Notes under the pieces: model-generated | Databases searched by the model: none | The model's input: the letters and a program-made list of their open reading frames with translations, nothing else | Told to the model about the DNA's origin: nothing | Translations under genes and position numbers: made by a program | In this document: one piece after another, positions 42,584-51,330 of the stretch | How the letters are laid out: every line of letters starts with the position of its first letter | How positions within the stretch are numbered: position 1 is the first letter of the stretch | NCBI RefSeq assembly: GCF_029222925.1 | Contig: NZ_JARHUI010000004.1 | Location: forward strand, 310,001 to 374,000 | Direction: 5' to 3' | DNA: 64,000 nt | Source: Algoriphagus sp. CAU 1675 | Lineage (GTDB): Bacteria > Bacteroidota > Bacteroidia > Cytophagales > Cyclobacteriaceae

Positions 42584-43393
42584 ATGAAAAAATTTATCCC
42601 TGGCATATTGATGCTACTTGGAAGCTTTTCTGTTTTGGCCCAAACTCCCAGTACACGGGAAATGGACCGGATCAATTGGATGGAGTTCAGCGAATTCGTA
42701 CCTGAGAAAATAAACACCGTTCTTTTACCTACTGGAACCTTGGAACCCCATGGTGTGGTGAACAACGGTGCCGACAATACTGCACCTTTTGCCATGGCAA
42801 AAGAAATCGCAGACGAGCTAAATGCCCTGATTGCACCAACCCTGAATTATGGAATTACGGGAAGTATGGCAGCATACCCCGGCGCTTTTCAAATTTCTGA
42901 AGAAGCCTATGCCCCTTTCATTAGGGATATTCTAAAAGGACTTGCCAAAAACGGGTTTAAAAACATCATCATCCTTAACGGTCATGGAGGTGGACAAACT
43001 GCCGTATTGCACAAAGTAGCCGGAGATGTGGCCAATGAATTGGGCATAAGAACTCTGGTGATCAATTGGTGGACCTATGCATCGGATGTGACTATGGAGG
43101 TATTCAAAGAAGACGGTGGACATGCCGGCCTCAACGAGACCGCTTACATCCAGGCCATTGACCCTACCTTGGTTCACAAAGAACGCTACAACTCCAACCA
43201 AGCGACAGCCTATCCCAAGGACAAAGCCTGGGCTGCAGTGCCTTTCCCCTCTTCTATCGGACTTTACCAGGAAGGTCAGGGCTACCCCAATTTTGACCAG
43301 ACTCAGGCTGAGGAATATTTCCAAAAAGTCAATGCAAAAATCCTGAAACTGATTCAGGACACCATACAAAAGTGGGATTTGGCAGGGCTCTGA
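42584..43393 (+). CDS. Exported creatininase-family amidohydrolase
   Basis: 269 residues from ATG 42584, with signal peptide MKKFIPGILMLLGSFSVLAQ. The creatininase-fold metal site is visible as LEPHGVVNNGADNT, a histidine/aspartate pair, NGHGGG, and DGGHAGLNETA (glutamate/histidine). This family hydrolyses cyclic amides (creatinine, or formamide groups in riboflavin/F420 and mycofactocin synthesis); which substrate this exported member uses cannot be told. It follows the histidine kinase by 30 bp and may be in its transcript. A weak GGGCTC/GAGCTC stem overlaps its stop codon. Confidence 0.82.
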   Translation: MKKFIPGILMLLGSFSVLAQTPSTREMDRINWMEFSEFVPEKINTVLLPTGTLEPHGVVNNGADNTAPFAMAKEIADELNALIAPTLNYGITGSMAAYPGAFQISEEAYAPFIRDILKGLAKNGFKNIIILNGHGGGQTAVLHKVAGDVANELGIRTLVINWWTYASDVTMEVFKEDGGHAGLNETAYIQAIDPTLVHKERYNSNQATAYPKDKAWAAVPFPSSIGLYQEGQGYPNFDQTQAEEYFQKVNAKILKLIQDTIQKWDLAGL

Positions 43394-43438
43394 TATAGAG
43401 CTCTACCCTTTTTTAATCCTTAACTCCCTTCCCAAAAA

Positions 43439-44005
43439 ATGGCCTATTATTCGGACCTGGACTTTCAAAACCAAGATTTTAGCCAAAAATCCTTGGAACA
43501 AAGTGAATATGAAGGCTGCACCTTTAGTCACTGTAATTTTTCCAACCAGGACCTCAAAGGTTTTAGCTTTGAAAACTGCAGTTTCAAAAACTGTGACCTG
43601 AGCAACATTCAGGTGTCCGGAGTTTCCTTTAGGGAAGTCAGCTTTGAGTCCTGCAAAATGCTGGGCATCCATTTTCATACTGCCAATCCTTTTTTATTGG
43701 AATTCAATTTCCAAAAATGCCAATTGAGCTACTGTAGCTTTTTTAACCTCAAACTCAAAAAATCAAAATTCAACAACTGTCAATTGTTAGAAGCAGACTT
43801 TTCCCAAACAGACTTAAGCGGAGCCGATTTTCAGGGATCTGAGTTGGCAGGAACTGTTTTTGACCGTACCATTCTGGAAAAAGCAGATTTACGAAACACA
43901 AGCAATTTTGAAATAGACCCGGAAATCAACCGGCTCAAAGGAGCACGATTTGATCTGGACGGCCTGCCTGGACTCCTCCGAAAATACGGGATCAAAATAG
44001 GATAA
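43439..44005 (+). CDS. Pentapeptide-repeat protein (Qnr/MfpA-like fold)
   Basis: 188 residues built almost entirely of A(D/N)LxF-type five-residue repeats (for example CTFSHCNFSNQDLKGFSFENCSF, then LLEADFSQTDLSGADFQGSELAG), which fold into a right-handed quadrilateral beta-helix. Repeat positions use F and C strongly at the centre, with a break near residue 85 (GIHFHTANPFLLEF), similar to the loop in Qnr. The tail RFDLDGLPGLLRKYGIKIG resembles the dimerisation tail of Qnr-type gyrase-protecting proteins. Gyrase protection is therefore possible but not shown. It lies directly upstream of the DNA polymerase gene, with a palindrome between. Confidence 0.88.
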   Translation: MAYYSDLDFQNQDFSQKSLEQSEYEGCTFSHCNFSNQDLKGFSFENCSFKNCDLSNIQVSGVSFREVSFESCKMLGIHFHTANPFLLEFNFQKCQLSYCSFFNLKLKKSKFNNCQLLEADFSQTDLSGADFQGSELAGTVFDRTILEKADLRNTSNFEIDPEINRLKGARFDLDGLPGLLRKYGIKIG

Positions 44006-44040
44006 GTCCCTTTTCTTTTTCTGACAGTTTCACCCAAAAA

Positions 44041-44059
44041 GAGTCAAGTCTCTTGACTC
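44041..44059. repeat. Perfect palindrome between the pentapeptide and polymerase genes
   Basis: GAGTCAAG (44041-44048) and CTTGACTC (44052-44059) are separated by TCT. It is preceded by AAAAA, so on the minus strand it looks like an intrinsic terminator; on the plus strand T6 follows only after 10 nt. It could be a terminator for the pentapeptide gene or an operator for the polymerase gene. A weak promoter (TTG 44073-44075, TAAATGTT 44093-44100) lies after it. Confidence 0.55.
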
Positions 44060-44179
44060 ATACCTCTATTTTTTGCTTAAATTATAAACATATAAATGTT
44101 AATAAAATTGACATTTAGGATTCCTACGTTCAAGGAACGAAGAATAGCTACTCCCCTATTTCCTTTAGTAAACCGACCA

Positions 44180-47140
44180 ATGTTTCTCAATTGTCACTCC
44201 CATTTCAGCTTCAAGTACGGTACACTTTCCGTAGACTCTCTGATCGCTGAGGCGAAAGACAAAAAACTGGATGCTTTTGCGCTCACGGATATAAATTGCA
44301 CTGCCGGTATATTTCCCTTTGTCCGGGCCGCACAAAAAGCAGGAATCCATCCGGTGATAGGCGTTGATTTTCGGAATGGCTCCCGTCAGCAATACATAGT
44401 CCTGGCCCGCAACCAAGAAGGGTTCTACGAACTCAACCTTCACCTCTCACAACACCTGATCCGAAAAAAAGAATTCGATGCCAAAGCCCCGGCATTCGAC
44501 CATTGTTTTGTCATCTATCCTTTTGTTGAAAAATACTTTGCACTGAGAGAAAATGAGTACATCGGGGTGCACCCCAGTCAGATAAACCTTCTACTAACGT
44601 CCCCTTGGTATAGACATAAAGAAAAGCTAGTCCTCTTACAACCCGTAACCTTTGCTTCCAAACTCGACTTCAATGCCCATCGTCTTCTCCGAAGTATAGA
44701 CCTCAATACCCTGCTCAGCAAACTTCCCATAGCAGAGCAAGCCGACCCCACAGACCGGTTTTACAGCTATGCCGACACAGTAGGCAGGAGCGAAAACCAC
44801 AGCTATCTCCTGATCAACGCCCAAAAACTGCTGGAGCAATGCCAGTTCTCCTTTTACTTTCAGGCAGTCAAAAACCGACGGAATATATTAGGCTCGGATT
44901 GGGAGGATTTTGACTTCCTGAGGCAGGAGACATTCAAAGGGGCACTCAATCGTTATGAAAATATCAGCCCTGTCATCACCCAGAGAATAGAAAAGGAACT
45001 GGAACTCGTCCAGCAAAAGGGCTTTGTCTCCTACTTTCTGATCAACTATGACATCGTAAGCTTTGCCCGGCATCGCAACTTCTATCATGTAGGTCGCGGG
45101 TCCGGAGCCAATAGCATCGTTGCCTATTGTCTGGGCATCACGGATGTGGACCCCATCGAACTGGATCTGTACTTCGAGCGCTTCATCAATCTTTACAGGG
45201 AAAATCCTCCCGATTTTGACATTGACTTCAGTTGGAAAGATCGGGACGAGGTGATTGATTACATTTTCCGAAAATACAACCAAGGCAACAGCGAACATGT
45301 CTGTCTACTCGCTACCAACAATACCTTTCAGTACAATTCGGTTTTCCGGGAATTGGGAAAAGTATTTGGACTTCCAAAAACCGATATTGAATCCCTCATT
45401 CACTACGCAGACAAGCCTGGCTACGAACCTGACCAATATGGCAAACTGATCATCAAATACAGCCAGGTACTCAAGGATATGCCTGCCAACCTCAGTATTC
45501 ATGCAGGCGGGATCCTGATTTCCCATAAACCCATACACTACTACACCGCTACGGAACTGCCTCCAAAAGGCTTCCCTATCTCCCACTTCGACATGCACGT
45601 CGCAGAGGATATAGGCCTGCACAAATTTGACATCCTAAGTCAACGTGGACTGGGACATATCAAAACCGCCATCGAGACCATCTACCAAAACAAAGGCATA
45701 AAAGTAGACATCCGTCAGGTGGAAAAGTTCAAAAAAGATCCAAAGATCAAGGCGCATCTCCGAAACGGACATACCATCGGAGCATTCTATGTGGAATCCC
45801 CTGCCATGCGTATGCTCCTGGCAAAAATGAAAGCCGACGAATATCTGGAACTTGTCGCTGCCAGCTCTATCATCCGACCGGGAGTAGCCAGATCCGGAAT
45901 GATGCGGGAGTACATCCTCCGACATGTGAATGAAGAACGGAGAAAAACAGCCCATCCCGTACTGGCCGACATCATGCCCGAGACCTATGGAATCATGGTC
46001 TATCAAGAAGATGTGATCAAAGTAGCCCATTACTTTGCTGGATTGAGTCTGGGTGAAGCCGATGTACTGCGGAGAGGAATGAGTGGCAAATCCCGCTCAA
46101 AAGATGAGTTTCAGCGGGTCAAAGACCGGTTTTTTACCAACTGCAAAAAACTTGGCCATGAGGATAAAATCACTCAGGAGGTTTGGCATCAGATCGAAAG
46201 CTTTGCCGGATATTCCTTTGCCAAGGGACACTCGGCCTCCTTCGCCGTGGAAAGCTACCAAAGCCTCTACCTGAAAGCTTATTTTCCTTTGGAGTTAATG
46301 GTAGGCGTGATCAATAATTTCGGAGGGTTTTACCATACCGAATTCTACGTCCATGAACTGAGAATGAACGGGGCTGACATCCAAGCTCCCCATATCAACG
46401 AAAGTGAGTATCTGACCCGAATTACAGGCAAAACTGTTTATCTGGGCTTTATTCACTTGAAATACCTGGAAAAAGCCAGTATGGAAAAGATCCTGAGCGA
46501 GCGCCGGGCAAATGGTCCATTTCTGGGTTTGGGGGACTTTGTTTCGAGAGTGGATATCAGCCTGGAGCAGTTGCTGATTCTCATTCGGATCAACTGCTTC
46601 CGGTTTACCGGGAAAACCAAACAGGAATTACTCTGGGAAGCTCATTTCATACTCAATAAGCGTAAGGTTCCCTCCTGTACCCATGACCTCTTTCAAAACG
46701 GAGGAGTATCCTACACCAAAAAACAACCCGAAGTCCCCACATTAGAAGCTCTGGATATACGCCAGGAAATCGTAGATCAAATCGATATTCTGGAGTTTCC
46801 GCTGGACTCCCCCTTTCATCTCATCAAGGATCAGAGTCTTCGGGGAATCCAGGCCAGAGACCTGAAGAAGCATCTGGGTAAAAACGTGATCCTCCTCGGC
46901 TATCTGGTCACCGTCAAATACACCCGCACAGTGAAGGGGGATGTGATGAACTTTGGGACATTTCTTGACAGAGACGGGGATTGGATCGATACGGTACATT
47001 TCCCTCCGGTAGTCAAAAAACATCCCTTCAAAGGTCGGGCGATCTACCGGATCGAGGGAAAAGTAGTGGAAGAATTCGGCTTCTTCTCCATCGAGGTAAA
47101 TGCACTGGAACGCATGGAATATTGGAATGCGGGGGATTGA
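44180..47140 (+). CDS. DNA polymerase III alpha subunit homologue with degenerate PHP domain (DnaE2-like)
   Basis: 986 residues from ATG 44180 (MFLNCHSHFSFKYG). Order: PHP domain, C-family polymerase palm and fingers (GRGSGANSIVAYCLGITDVDP, then the catalytic aspartates in PPDFDIDF), helix-hairpin-helix, and a C-terminal OB fold (VILLGYLVTVKYTRTVKGD). It is shorter than a replicative DnaE (about 1160-1450 residues). The PHP metal motif TDHG reads TDIN, so PHP nuclease activity is unlikely. Such second alpha subunits are usually error-prone, SOS-linked polymerases with ImuB/DinB partners; no such partner gene is adjacent. Base composition is richer in G+C than neighbouring genes. Confidence 0.85.
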   Translation: MFLNCHSHFSFKYGTLSVDSLIAEAKDKKLDAFALTDINCTAGIFPFVRAAQKAGIHPVIGVDFRNGSRQQYIVLARNQEGFYELNLHLSQHLIRKKEFDAKAPAFDHCFVIYPFVEKYFALRENEYIGVHPSQINLLLTSPWYRHKEKLVLLQPVTFASKLDFNAHRLLRSIDLNTLLSKLPIAEQADPTDRFYSYADTVGRSENHSYLLINAQKLLEQCQFSFYFQAVKNRRNILGSDWEDFDFLRQETFKGALNRYENISPVITQRIEKELELVQQKGFVSYFLINYDIVSFARHRNFYHVGRGSGANSIVAYCLGITDVDPIELDLYFERFINLYRENPPDFDIDFSWKDRDEVIDYIFRKYNQGNSEHVCLLATNNTFQYNSVFRELGKVFGLPKTDIESLIHYADKPGYEPDQYGKLIIKYSQVLKDMPANLSIHAGGILISHKPIHYYTATELPPKGFPISHFDMHVAEDIGLHKFDILSQRGLGHIKTAIETIYQNKGIKVDIRQVEKFKKDPKIKAHLRNGHTIGAFYVESPAMRMLLAKMKADEYLELVAASSIIRPGVARSGMMREYILRHVNEERRKTAHPVLADIMPETYGIMVYQEDVIKVAHYFAGLSLGEADVLRRGMSGKSRSKDEFQRVKDRFFTNCKKLGHEDKITQEVWHQIESFAGYSFAKGHSASFAVESYQSLYLKAYFPLELMVGVINNFGGFYHTEFYVHELRMNGADIQAPHINESEYLTRITGKTVYLGFIHLKYLEKASMEKILSERRANGPFLGLGDFVSRVDISLEQLLILIRINCFRFTGKTKQELLWEAHFILNKRKVPSCTHDLFQNGGVSYTKKQPEVPTLEALDIRQEIVDQIDILEFPLDSPFHLIKDQSLRGIQARDLKKHLGKNVILLGYLVTVKYTRTVKGDVMNFGTFLDRDGDWIDTVHFPPVVKKHPFKGRAIYRIEGKVVEEFGFFSIEVNALERMEYWNAGD

Positions 47141-47159
47141 AACAGGAAATTCAGTCCAT

Positions 47160-48185
47160 TCAGCTCGATTGAGTTCTACACTTCTCCAGTATCATGGATT
47201 CGAAGCGTAAATCATTCTTTAAGATATCAAAAAAATCACGCAAAAATCGGCTACAGGCCTTCCGATCCGCTTCATCCATATAGCTATGAGCTGACTCCAC
47301 CAACTGCCATACTATTTCCTCCTTGGCCAAAAACTCCTGCCGGACAAACTCCATCATTTCGGGGTCCCTACAATATCCCCTATATAGCCGATCCGTGACC
47401 TTCTCGATATCCACCAAGTTACTAACCTGTGCATAGGGAGGGTTGACCAATCCTGTCATGTCAAAGTCATACGCTAGGGGAACCACAGTACTCTGGTCCA
47501 GTTTCAAAACTTTTTCATTGTGTCGGTACATACTGGACCAGTCTGTATTTCCAATCAGGAACTGAAAAAAATCATGACGTACCACAGCTGTATCCTGCAT
47601 GAAGGTTGGAATGATCCTGACATCTTCAAGGATTTCCCCACCGAATCTTTCCGCTACCAAATCGTCATCTTCTATGAAAAAGCCCAGCAATTCCACCTTC
47701 TCTCCTTTTTTGTCGTCCTCATTTTCCAAAGTCACTTTCAGCATGCGAGTCTGAAAAGTATAGGGACTCAACTCTTCATATAGCTTATAGCAAAGAAACT
47801 CTTTTGCTATAAAGCTGTCTGCATTTTTGACCCTGTTGCAGGGAAGCACCAACTTCAGGCTCTTATTCCCTTCGAAGACGGTTTCTTTGGCATGTTTTTT
47901 CTTGATTTTAACCCGAAGCGGAGGATAATAACAATTGTCTTTACGGAAATTCCCCCTTGTTCTCAAGTCAATGTCCACTGTATCCCAACTTCCCTCCTCA
48001 CTTTTGTAAAGGAGAAAAGAATCCAAATAGGTTGAGTCATTGGTCTCACTCCTAAGCTCCTTGATGGAAAACTTCATTCTGATCTCCAGAGGTTCCTGGG
48101 AATCAAAGAGTGGATTAAGCGACTGTGAAAAGAGATTGCCTGCCAGCAAAAATAGAATTCCTGCAAATCCAATAATTTTTTTCAT
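47160..48185 (-). CDS. Exported protein resembling CotH-type kinase fold, function unknown
   Basis: 341 residues from ATG 48185 with signal peptide MKKIIGFAGILFLLAGNLFSQ. The first third is beta-rich (DTVDIDLRTRGNFRKDNCYYPPLRVKIKKK). The segment SLKLVLPCNR and then FFQFLIGNTDWSSMYRHNEKVL, followed by VVPLAYDFDMTGLVN, resembles the catalytic arrangement of CotH/HipA-type protein kinases: an asparagine after GNTDW and a DFD-like metal motif. The relation is recognised only by pattern and is tentative. It is 123 bp downstream of the subtilisin gene on the same strand and convergent with the polymerase gene. Confidence 0.6.
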   Translation of the reverse strand: MKKIIGFAGILFLLAGNLFSQSLNPLFDSQEPLEIRMKFSIKELRSETNDSTYLDSFLLYKSEEGSWDTVDIDLRTRGNFRKDNCYYPPLRVKIKKKHAKETVFEGNKSLKLVLPCNRVKNADSFIAKEFLCYKLYEELSPYTFQTRMLKVTLENEDDKKGEKVELLGFFIEDDDLVAERFGGEILEDVRIIPTFMQDTAVVRHDFFQFLIGNTDWSSMYRHNEKVLKLDQSTVVPLAYDFDMTGLVNPPYAQVSNLVDIEKVTDRLYRGYCRDPEMMEFVRQEFLAKEEIVWQLVESAHSYMDEADRKACSRFLRDFFDILKNDLRFESMILEKCRTQSS

Positions 48186-48308
48186 GATCGTATAGGGGTA
48201 AAAAGTCAACAAACCATAAGAAAAATACAAAACAAGTAGTTAATCAACAAAAAATCAGGAAGTTATATTTTCAAAACTCCTAATAAAAAAGCAATACCGA
48301 AAGTCAAC

Positions 48309-49556
48309 TTAGTCTTCTTGTCTTACAGCTATTGGATCTGGTGCATAAGGCGCAGGGTAATTCAAAGCATATCCACCAACCGCAATATCCCCTAAAACCC
48401 TTAATCCGGCTACATGTGGAGCAGCCATAGAAGTACCCGTCTCAGTTCGATAGCGATTGTCTTTCCATGTCGATAAAACAGAAACGCCAGGAGCCGCATA
48501 TTTGATCGGAGGGCCATAATGTGAAAACCAAGCTAATCTGTTCCTACTATCTATTGCCGAAACAGTGATAGTATAGGGTCCATTCACTCTTGCAGGACTA
48601 AAACTGTCTGCGGGCAGCCTGGAATTACCAGAGGCAATAGCCATATAAATCCTTCTTTTCTCCGATACACGGAGCACGGCTTCATCCAAGGCTCTACTAT
48701 CATCAAAATCCCCAAAACTCAGGTTTGCTACATCTCCAGGAATACCTCTGACTCCTATATGTTCGATCCCTGCAATCAGACCAGAGTAAGTATATTCCGC
48801 CCAAGGACCAAAGAAAACCTTTACCGGAACCACTGGTACTCCAGCGGCGACACCCACAACTCCAAAGGAATTATCCAAAGCCCCGATTATCCCAGCCACA
48901 TGGGTACCATGCCCATGTTCATCATCCATATTCCAATCCCTTTTCTTCTCATGATAGGCATCGAATCCTTTTTGAGTATTGACATTGAGATCCGGGTGGT
49001 CCAAATCAATCCCCGTATCAACCACAAACACTGAATTGTATCCTGAATAATGGACTGGCCCACCCACCCGCTTAATCCCCCATGGGACCACTTGTGTTGA
49101 GGGAGTTTCAGCGACTTCTTCTTGAAATGGAGGCCTGTCCTCCGGCCTGCCCAACAGTCCTTTTCGGTCCTGTTCTATAAATTTGACCTTGGGGTCCAAA
49201 CGTAGGCTCTGGATTTTATCGGAGTCAATTTTTGCCACAAATGCAGACAGGGAAAGACTGTAGACTCGCAGAATATTCTCTTCAGCCAGTTGATGTTTTC
49301 TAAAAAAAGCAGAAACCTCTTTTCTCATAGCTTCCTGATCCAAGGCATAATCCTCCGTCTTTCTAAAGCTTAATCGGTTCTCGTGAAACACTACAATGTA
49401 CTGATCCGGAATCGGAACGGCTCTTTGAGTAGAAACATGTTCTTGGTCTTCCGAAAGGACATTTTGGGAAGTTTCTATGGGCTCGCAAGCCAAAATGGAC
49501 ATAAAAGTAATCCCCAACAATCCTGAAAATCTCTTGCAGTAGGTGAAAAAAGCCAT
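48309..49556 (-). CDS. Subtilisin-family (S8) serine protease lipoprotein
   Basis: 415 residues from ATG 49556 (MAFFTYCKRFSGLLG); the frame also opens at TTG 49577. Lipobox SILAC places the acylated Cys24. An inhibitor-I9-type propeptide (PDQYIVVFHEN, FVAKIDSDKIQSLRLDPKVKFIEQD) precedes the catalytic domain, where the triad is Asp180 (VVDTGID), His216 (HGHGTHVAG) and Ser376 (GTSMAAPHVAG), with oxyanion Asn310 (ASGNSR). The protease is probably self-processed and surface or periplasm exposed. The tail of about 30 residues after the catalytic domain shows no C-terminal sorting domain. Two cysteines near the start are not in the catalytic domain. Confidence 0.93.
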   Translation of the reverse strand: MAFFTYCKRFSGLLGITFMSILACEPIETSQNVLSEDQEHVSTQRAVPIPDQYIVVFHENRLSFRKTEDYALDQEAMRKEVSAFFRKHQLAEENILRVYSLSLSAFVAKIDSDKIQSLRLDPKVKFIEQDRKGLLGRPEDRPPFQEEVAETPSTQVVPWGIKRVGGPVHYSGYNSVFVVDTGIDLDHPDLNVNTQKGFDAYHEKKRDWNMDDEHGHGTHVAGIIGALDNSFGVVGVAAGVPVVPVKVFFGPWAEYTYSGLIAGIEHIGVRGIPGDVANLSFGDFDDSRALDEAVLRVSEKRRIYMAIASGNSRLPADSFSPARVNGPYTITVSAIDSRNRLAWFSHYGPPIKYAAPGVSVLSTWKDNRYRTETGTSMAAPHVAGLRVLGDIAVGGYALNYPAPYAPDPIAVRQED

Positions 49557-49752
49557 AACCCATTTTTTATAAACCAATATGCCAAAATACTCAATTTCAG
49601 GAACATGACACTATTTTCATTACTCCCCAATCGAAAAGACTAAAAGTATCCCACCTTCTATTATGCTATGACAGACTCCATTGAAAAAGGTGAAATTCAG
49701 GTTTATGCAACCCTTTCGGGATAATTCCCATCCATGTCAAAAACTCCTTCCG

Positions 49753-50937
49753 ATGAAAAAAATCTTCCACTTCGCCCTAGCAATGATTTTTTTCCTTCAG
49801 TACCCATTGCTCGGCCAAACCAATTTTGACACCCCCTATTTTTGGCTTGGAAATGCGAGGGAAAGTTTGAAAAAATCAGACACTTCGGAAGTTATCAAAT
49901 CATTGGAGAAGGCAATCGAGGCCGGACTTTTTTATGAAGAAGCGATCACGAATAGCAGATCCTTTCATTTTGTTTCTGAAAGGCCAGAGTGGCCAAGACT
50001 CCAGAAAGGGATTTTGGAAAACCAAAGCCGCCTTCAAAAGCCCGAAGCTTTGATCTTGGAGACAAAAGATATCCAAAGGTTTTGGGATGTTTTTCCATCT
50101 TTGGACGATGAACAAGCGGAAGACTTGTTTTACAAAAATTACATTTTGAAAGGCAGTAAGGGCTTACAAACTTTTTATCAGATACGAATGAATGAGGATA
50201 TCCCCCTTTTCCTTCAGCGGATCCGGGAAAGGGCCCCTTATTATAAGTCCATCCAACCTATTTCTTTGGCATTTGAATCCATGAAGCCTGAATTTGTTGA
50301 AGCTGCCCAAAAACTTGACTCAATTTATCCTGAAGCTATTTTCCCTCCCATCTACTTATTAATGGGTAGCTTAAACAATGTGGGCACTGCAGATGGATTT
50401 GCAGGTATGCTCATCGGAGTGGAACATTTGAGCGTGGGATCAGAATCAGAGATAAGGCTGCTTTCCGGAATTGACAGAGAAATCGTATTTAAAGTTGAAC
50501 AGACCGTCCCGATAATCTTTCACGAATACATTCATTTTCAACAAAAAAACAAGCCTGAAAAAACTCTTCTTGAATACAGTATCATGGAAGGTGCTGCTGA
50601 TTTTTTGACCTGGTTGATCTTGGGAAAACACACAAATCCGGAAGTCTTTGAATTTGGGAACGGTCATGAAGAAAAGTTATGGAGTGAATTCAGTGCCTCC
50701 ATGTATGGAGAAAATACCGATGATTGGTTATTCAACCTTCGGGACCCCAACACCGGCTATCCAGGAAACATGGGGTATTATGTAGGTTTCAGGATTTGCG
50801 AAAGTTACTATCAAAAGGCCTCTGATAAACAGCAAGCCATTCAAGACATTCTGGAAATCAAAGACTTTGAAGAATTCCTGCGAGAGAGTTCATATGCTGA
50901 AAAATTCCAGAAGTCAATCCATTCAACACTTAACTAG
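49753..50937 (+). CDS. Exported HExxH putative zinc peptidase
   Basis: 394 residues from ATG 49753 with signal peptide MKKIFHFALAMIFFLQYPLLGQ; an upstream TTG at 49681 is not needed. A helical, repeat-like region (YFWLGNARESLKKSDTSEVIKSLEKAIEAGLF) precedes a gluzincin-like site: HEYIH at residues 257-261 and, 18 residues on, a glutamate in MEGAADFL (Glu279) as the third zinc ligand. The pattern fits predicted Zn-dependent proteases related to DUF2268, but this assignment is by motif only. It ends with a 4-bp overlap with the convergent truncated-hemoglobin gene. Confidence 0.72.
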   Translation: MKKIFHFALAMIFFLQYPLLGQTNFDTPYFWLGNARESLKKSDTSEVIKSLEKAIEAGLFYEEAITNSRSFHFVSERPEWPRLQKGILENQSRLQKPEALILETKDIQRFWDVFPSLDDEQAEDLFYKNYILKGSKGLQTFYQIRMNEDIPLFLQRIRERAPYYKSIQPISLAFESMKPEFVEAAQKLDSIYPEAIFPPIYLLMGSLNNVGTADGFAGMLIGVEHLSVGSESEIRLLSGIDREIVFKVEQTVPIIFHEYIHFQQKNKPEKTLLEYSIMEGAADFLTWLILGKHTNPEVFEFGNGHEEKLWSEFSASMYGENTDDWLFNLRDPNTGYPGNMGYYVGFRICESYYQKASDKQQAIQDILEIKDFEEFLRESSYAEKFQKSIHSTLN

Positions 50938-51329
50938 CGGGGTCTGGCTTCCCAAATTCTCATAAAGATCATATGAGCCATCCTTCGGGCATGTTCTTTG
51001 GCATAATCTGACACCTCTCCTTCAAAATATCGGTCAATGGTACTGAACCAGAGTTCGAGCCAGTTCCCAAAATGTGCCTGCTCTATACTATGGTTTACTG
51101 CAGCATCCACCTCCCGATGTACTTTTGTCGGGTTAAATTTCCCTGCACCGGGACCAGTTTGCAACAGGATCATTTCCCAAAAGTCACTCAGATGAATCAG
51201 GTGCTCTTCCCAATCCTCAACAATTTGATTGAAAATCGGACCTAAGGATTCATGTTCCCGCACTCTGTCATAAAACCTCCGTACCAAAAAATCAACTTCC
51301 TTTCGGCTTTTAATCTGAACTCTATCCAC
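50934..51329 (-). CDS. Group III truncated hemoglobin
   Basis: 131 residues, the length of 2-on-2 hemoglobins. RRFYDRVREHESLGPIFN gives the A/B helices with the conserved F-Y; HLIHLSDFWEMILLQTGPGAGK is the E helix and loop with the tryptophan of group III (TrHbP); HFGNWLELWFSTIDRYFEG carries the proximal histidine. Suggested roles in this group are NO or peroxide handling, none shown here. It starts with GTG, 1 bp before the stop of the phosphodiesterase gene upstream, so the two are in one operon. Confidence 0.9.
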   Translation of the reverse strand: MDRVQIKSRKEVDFLVRRFYDRVREHESLGPIFNQIVEDWEEHLIHLSDFWEMILLQTGPGAGKFNPTKVHREVDAAVNHSIEQAHFGNWLELWFSTIDRYFEGEVSDYAKEHARRMAHMIFMRIWEARPR

Positions 51330-51330
51330 T

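Noticed and set aside
43385-43403. GGGCTC/GAGCTC stem overlapping the creatininase stop codon
   Set aside because: Needs a G-U pair, and the T run starts several bases later; too weak to call a terminator.
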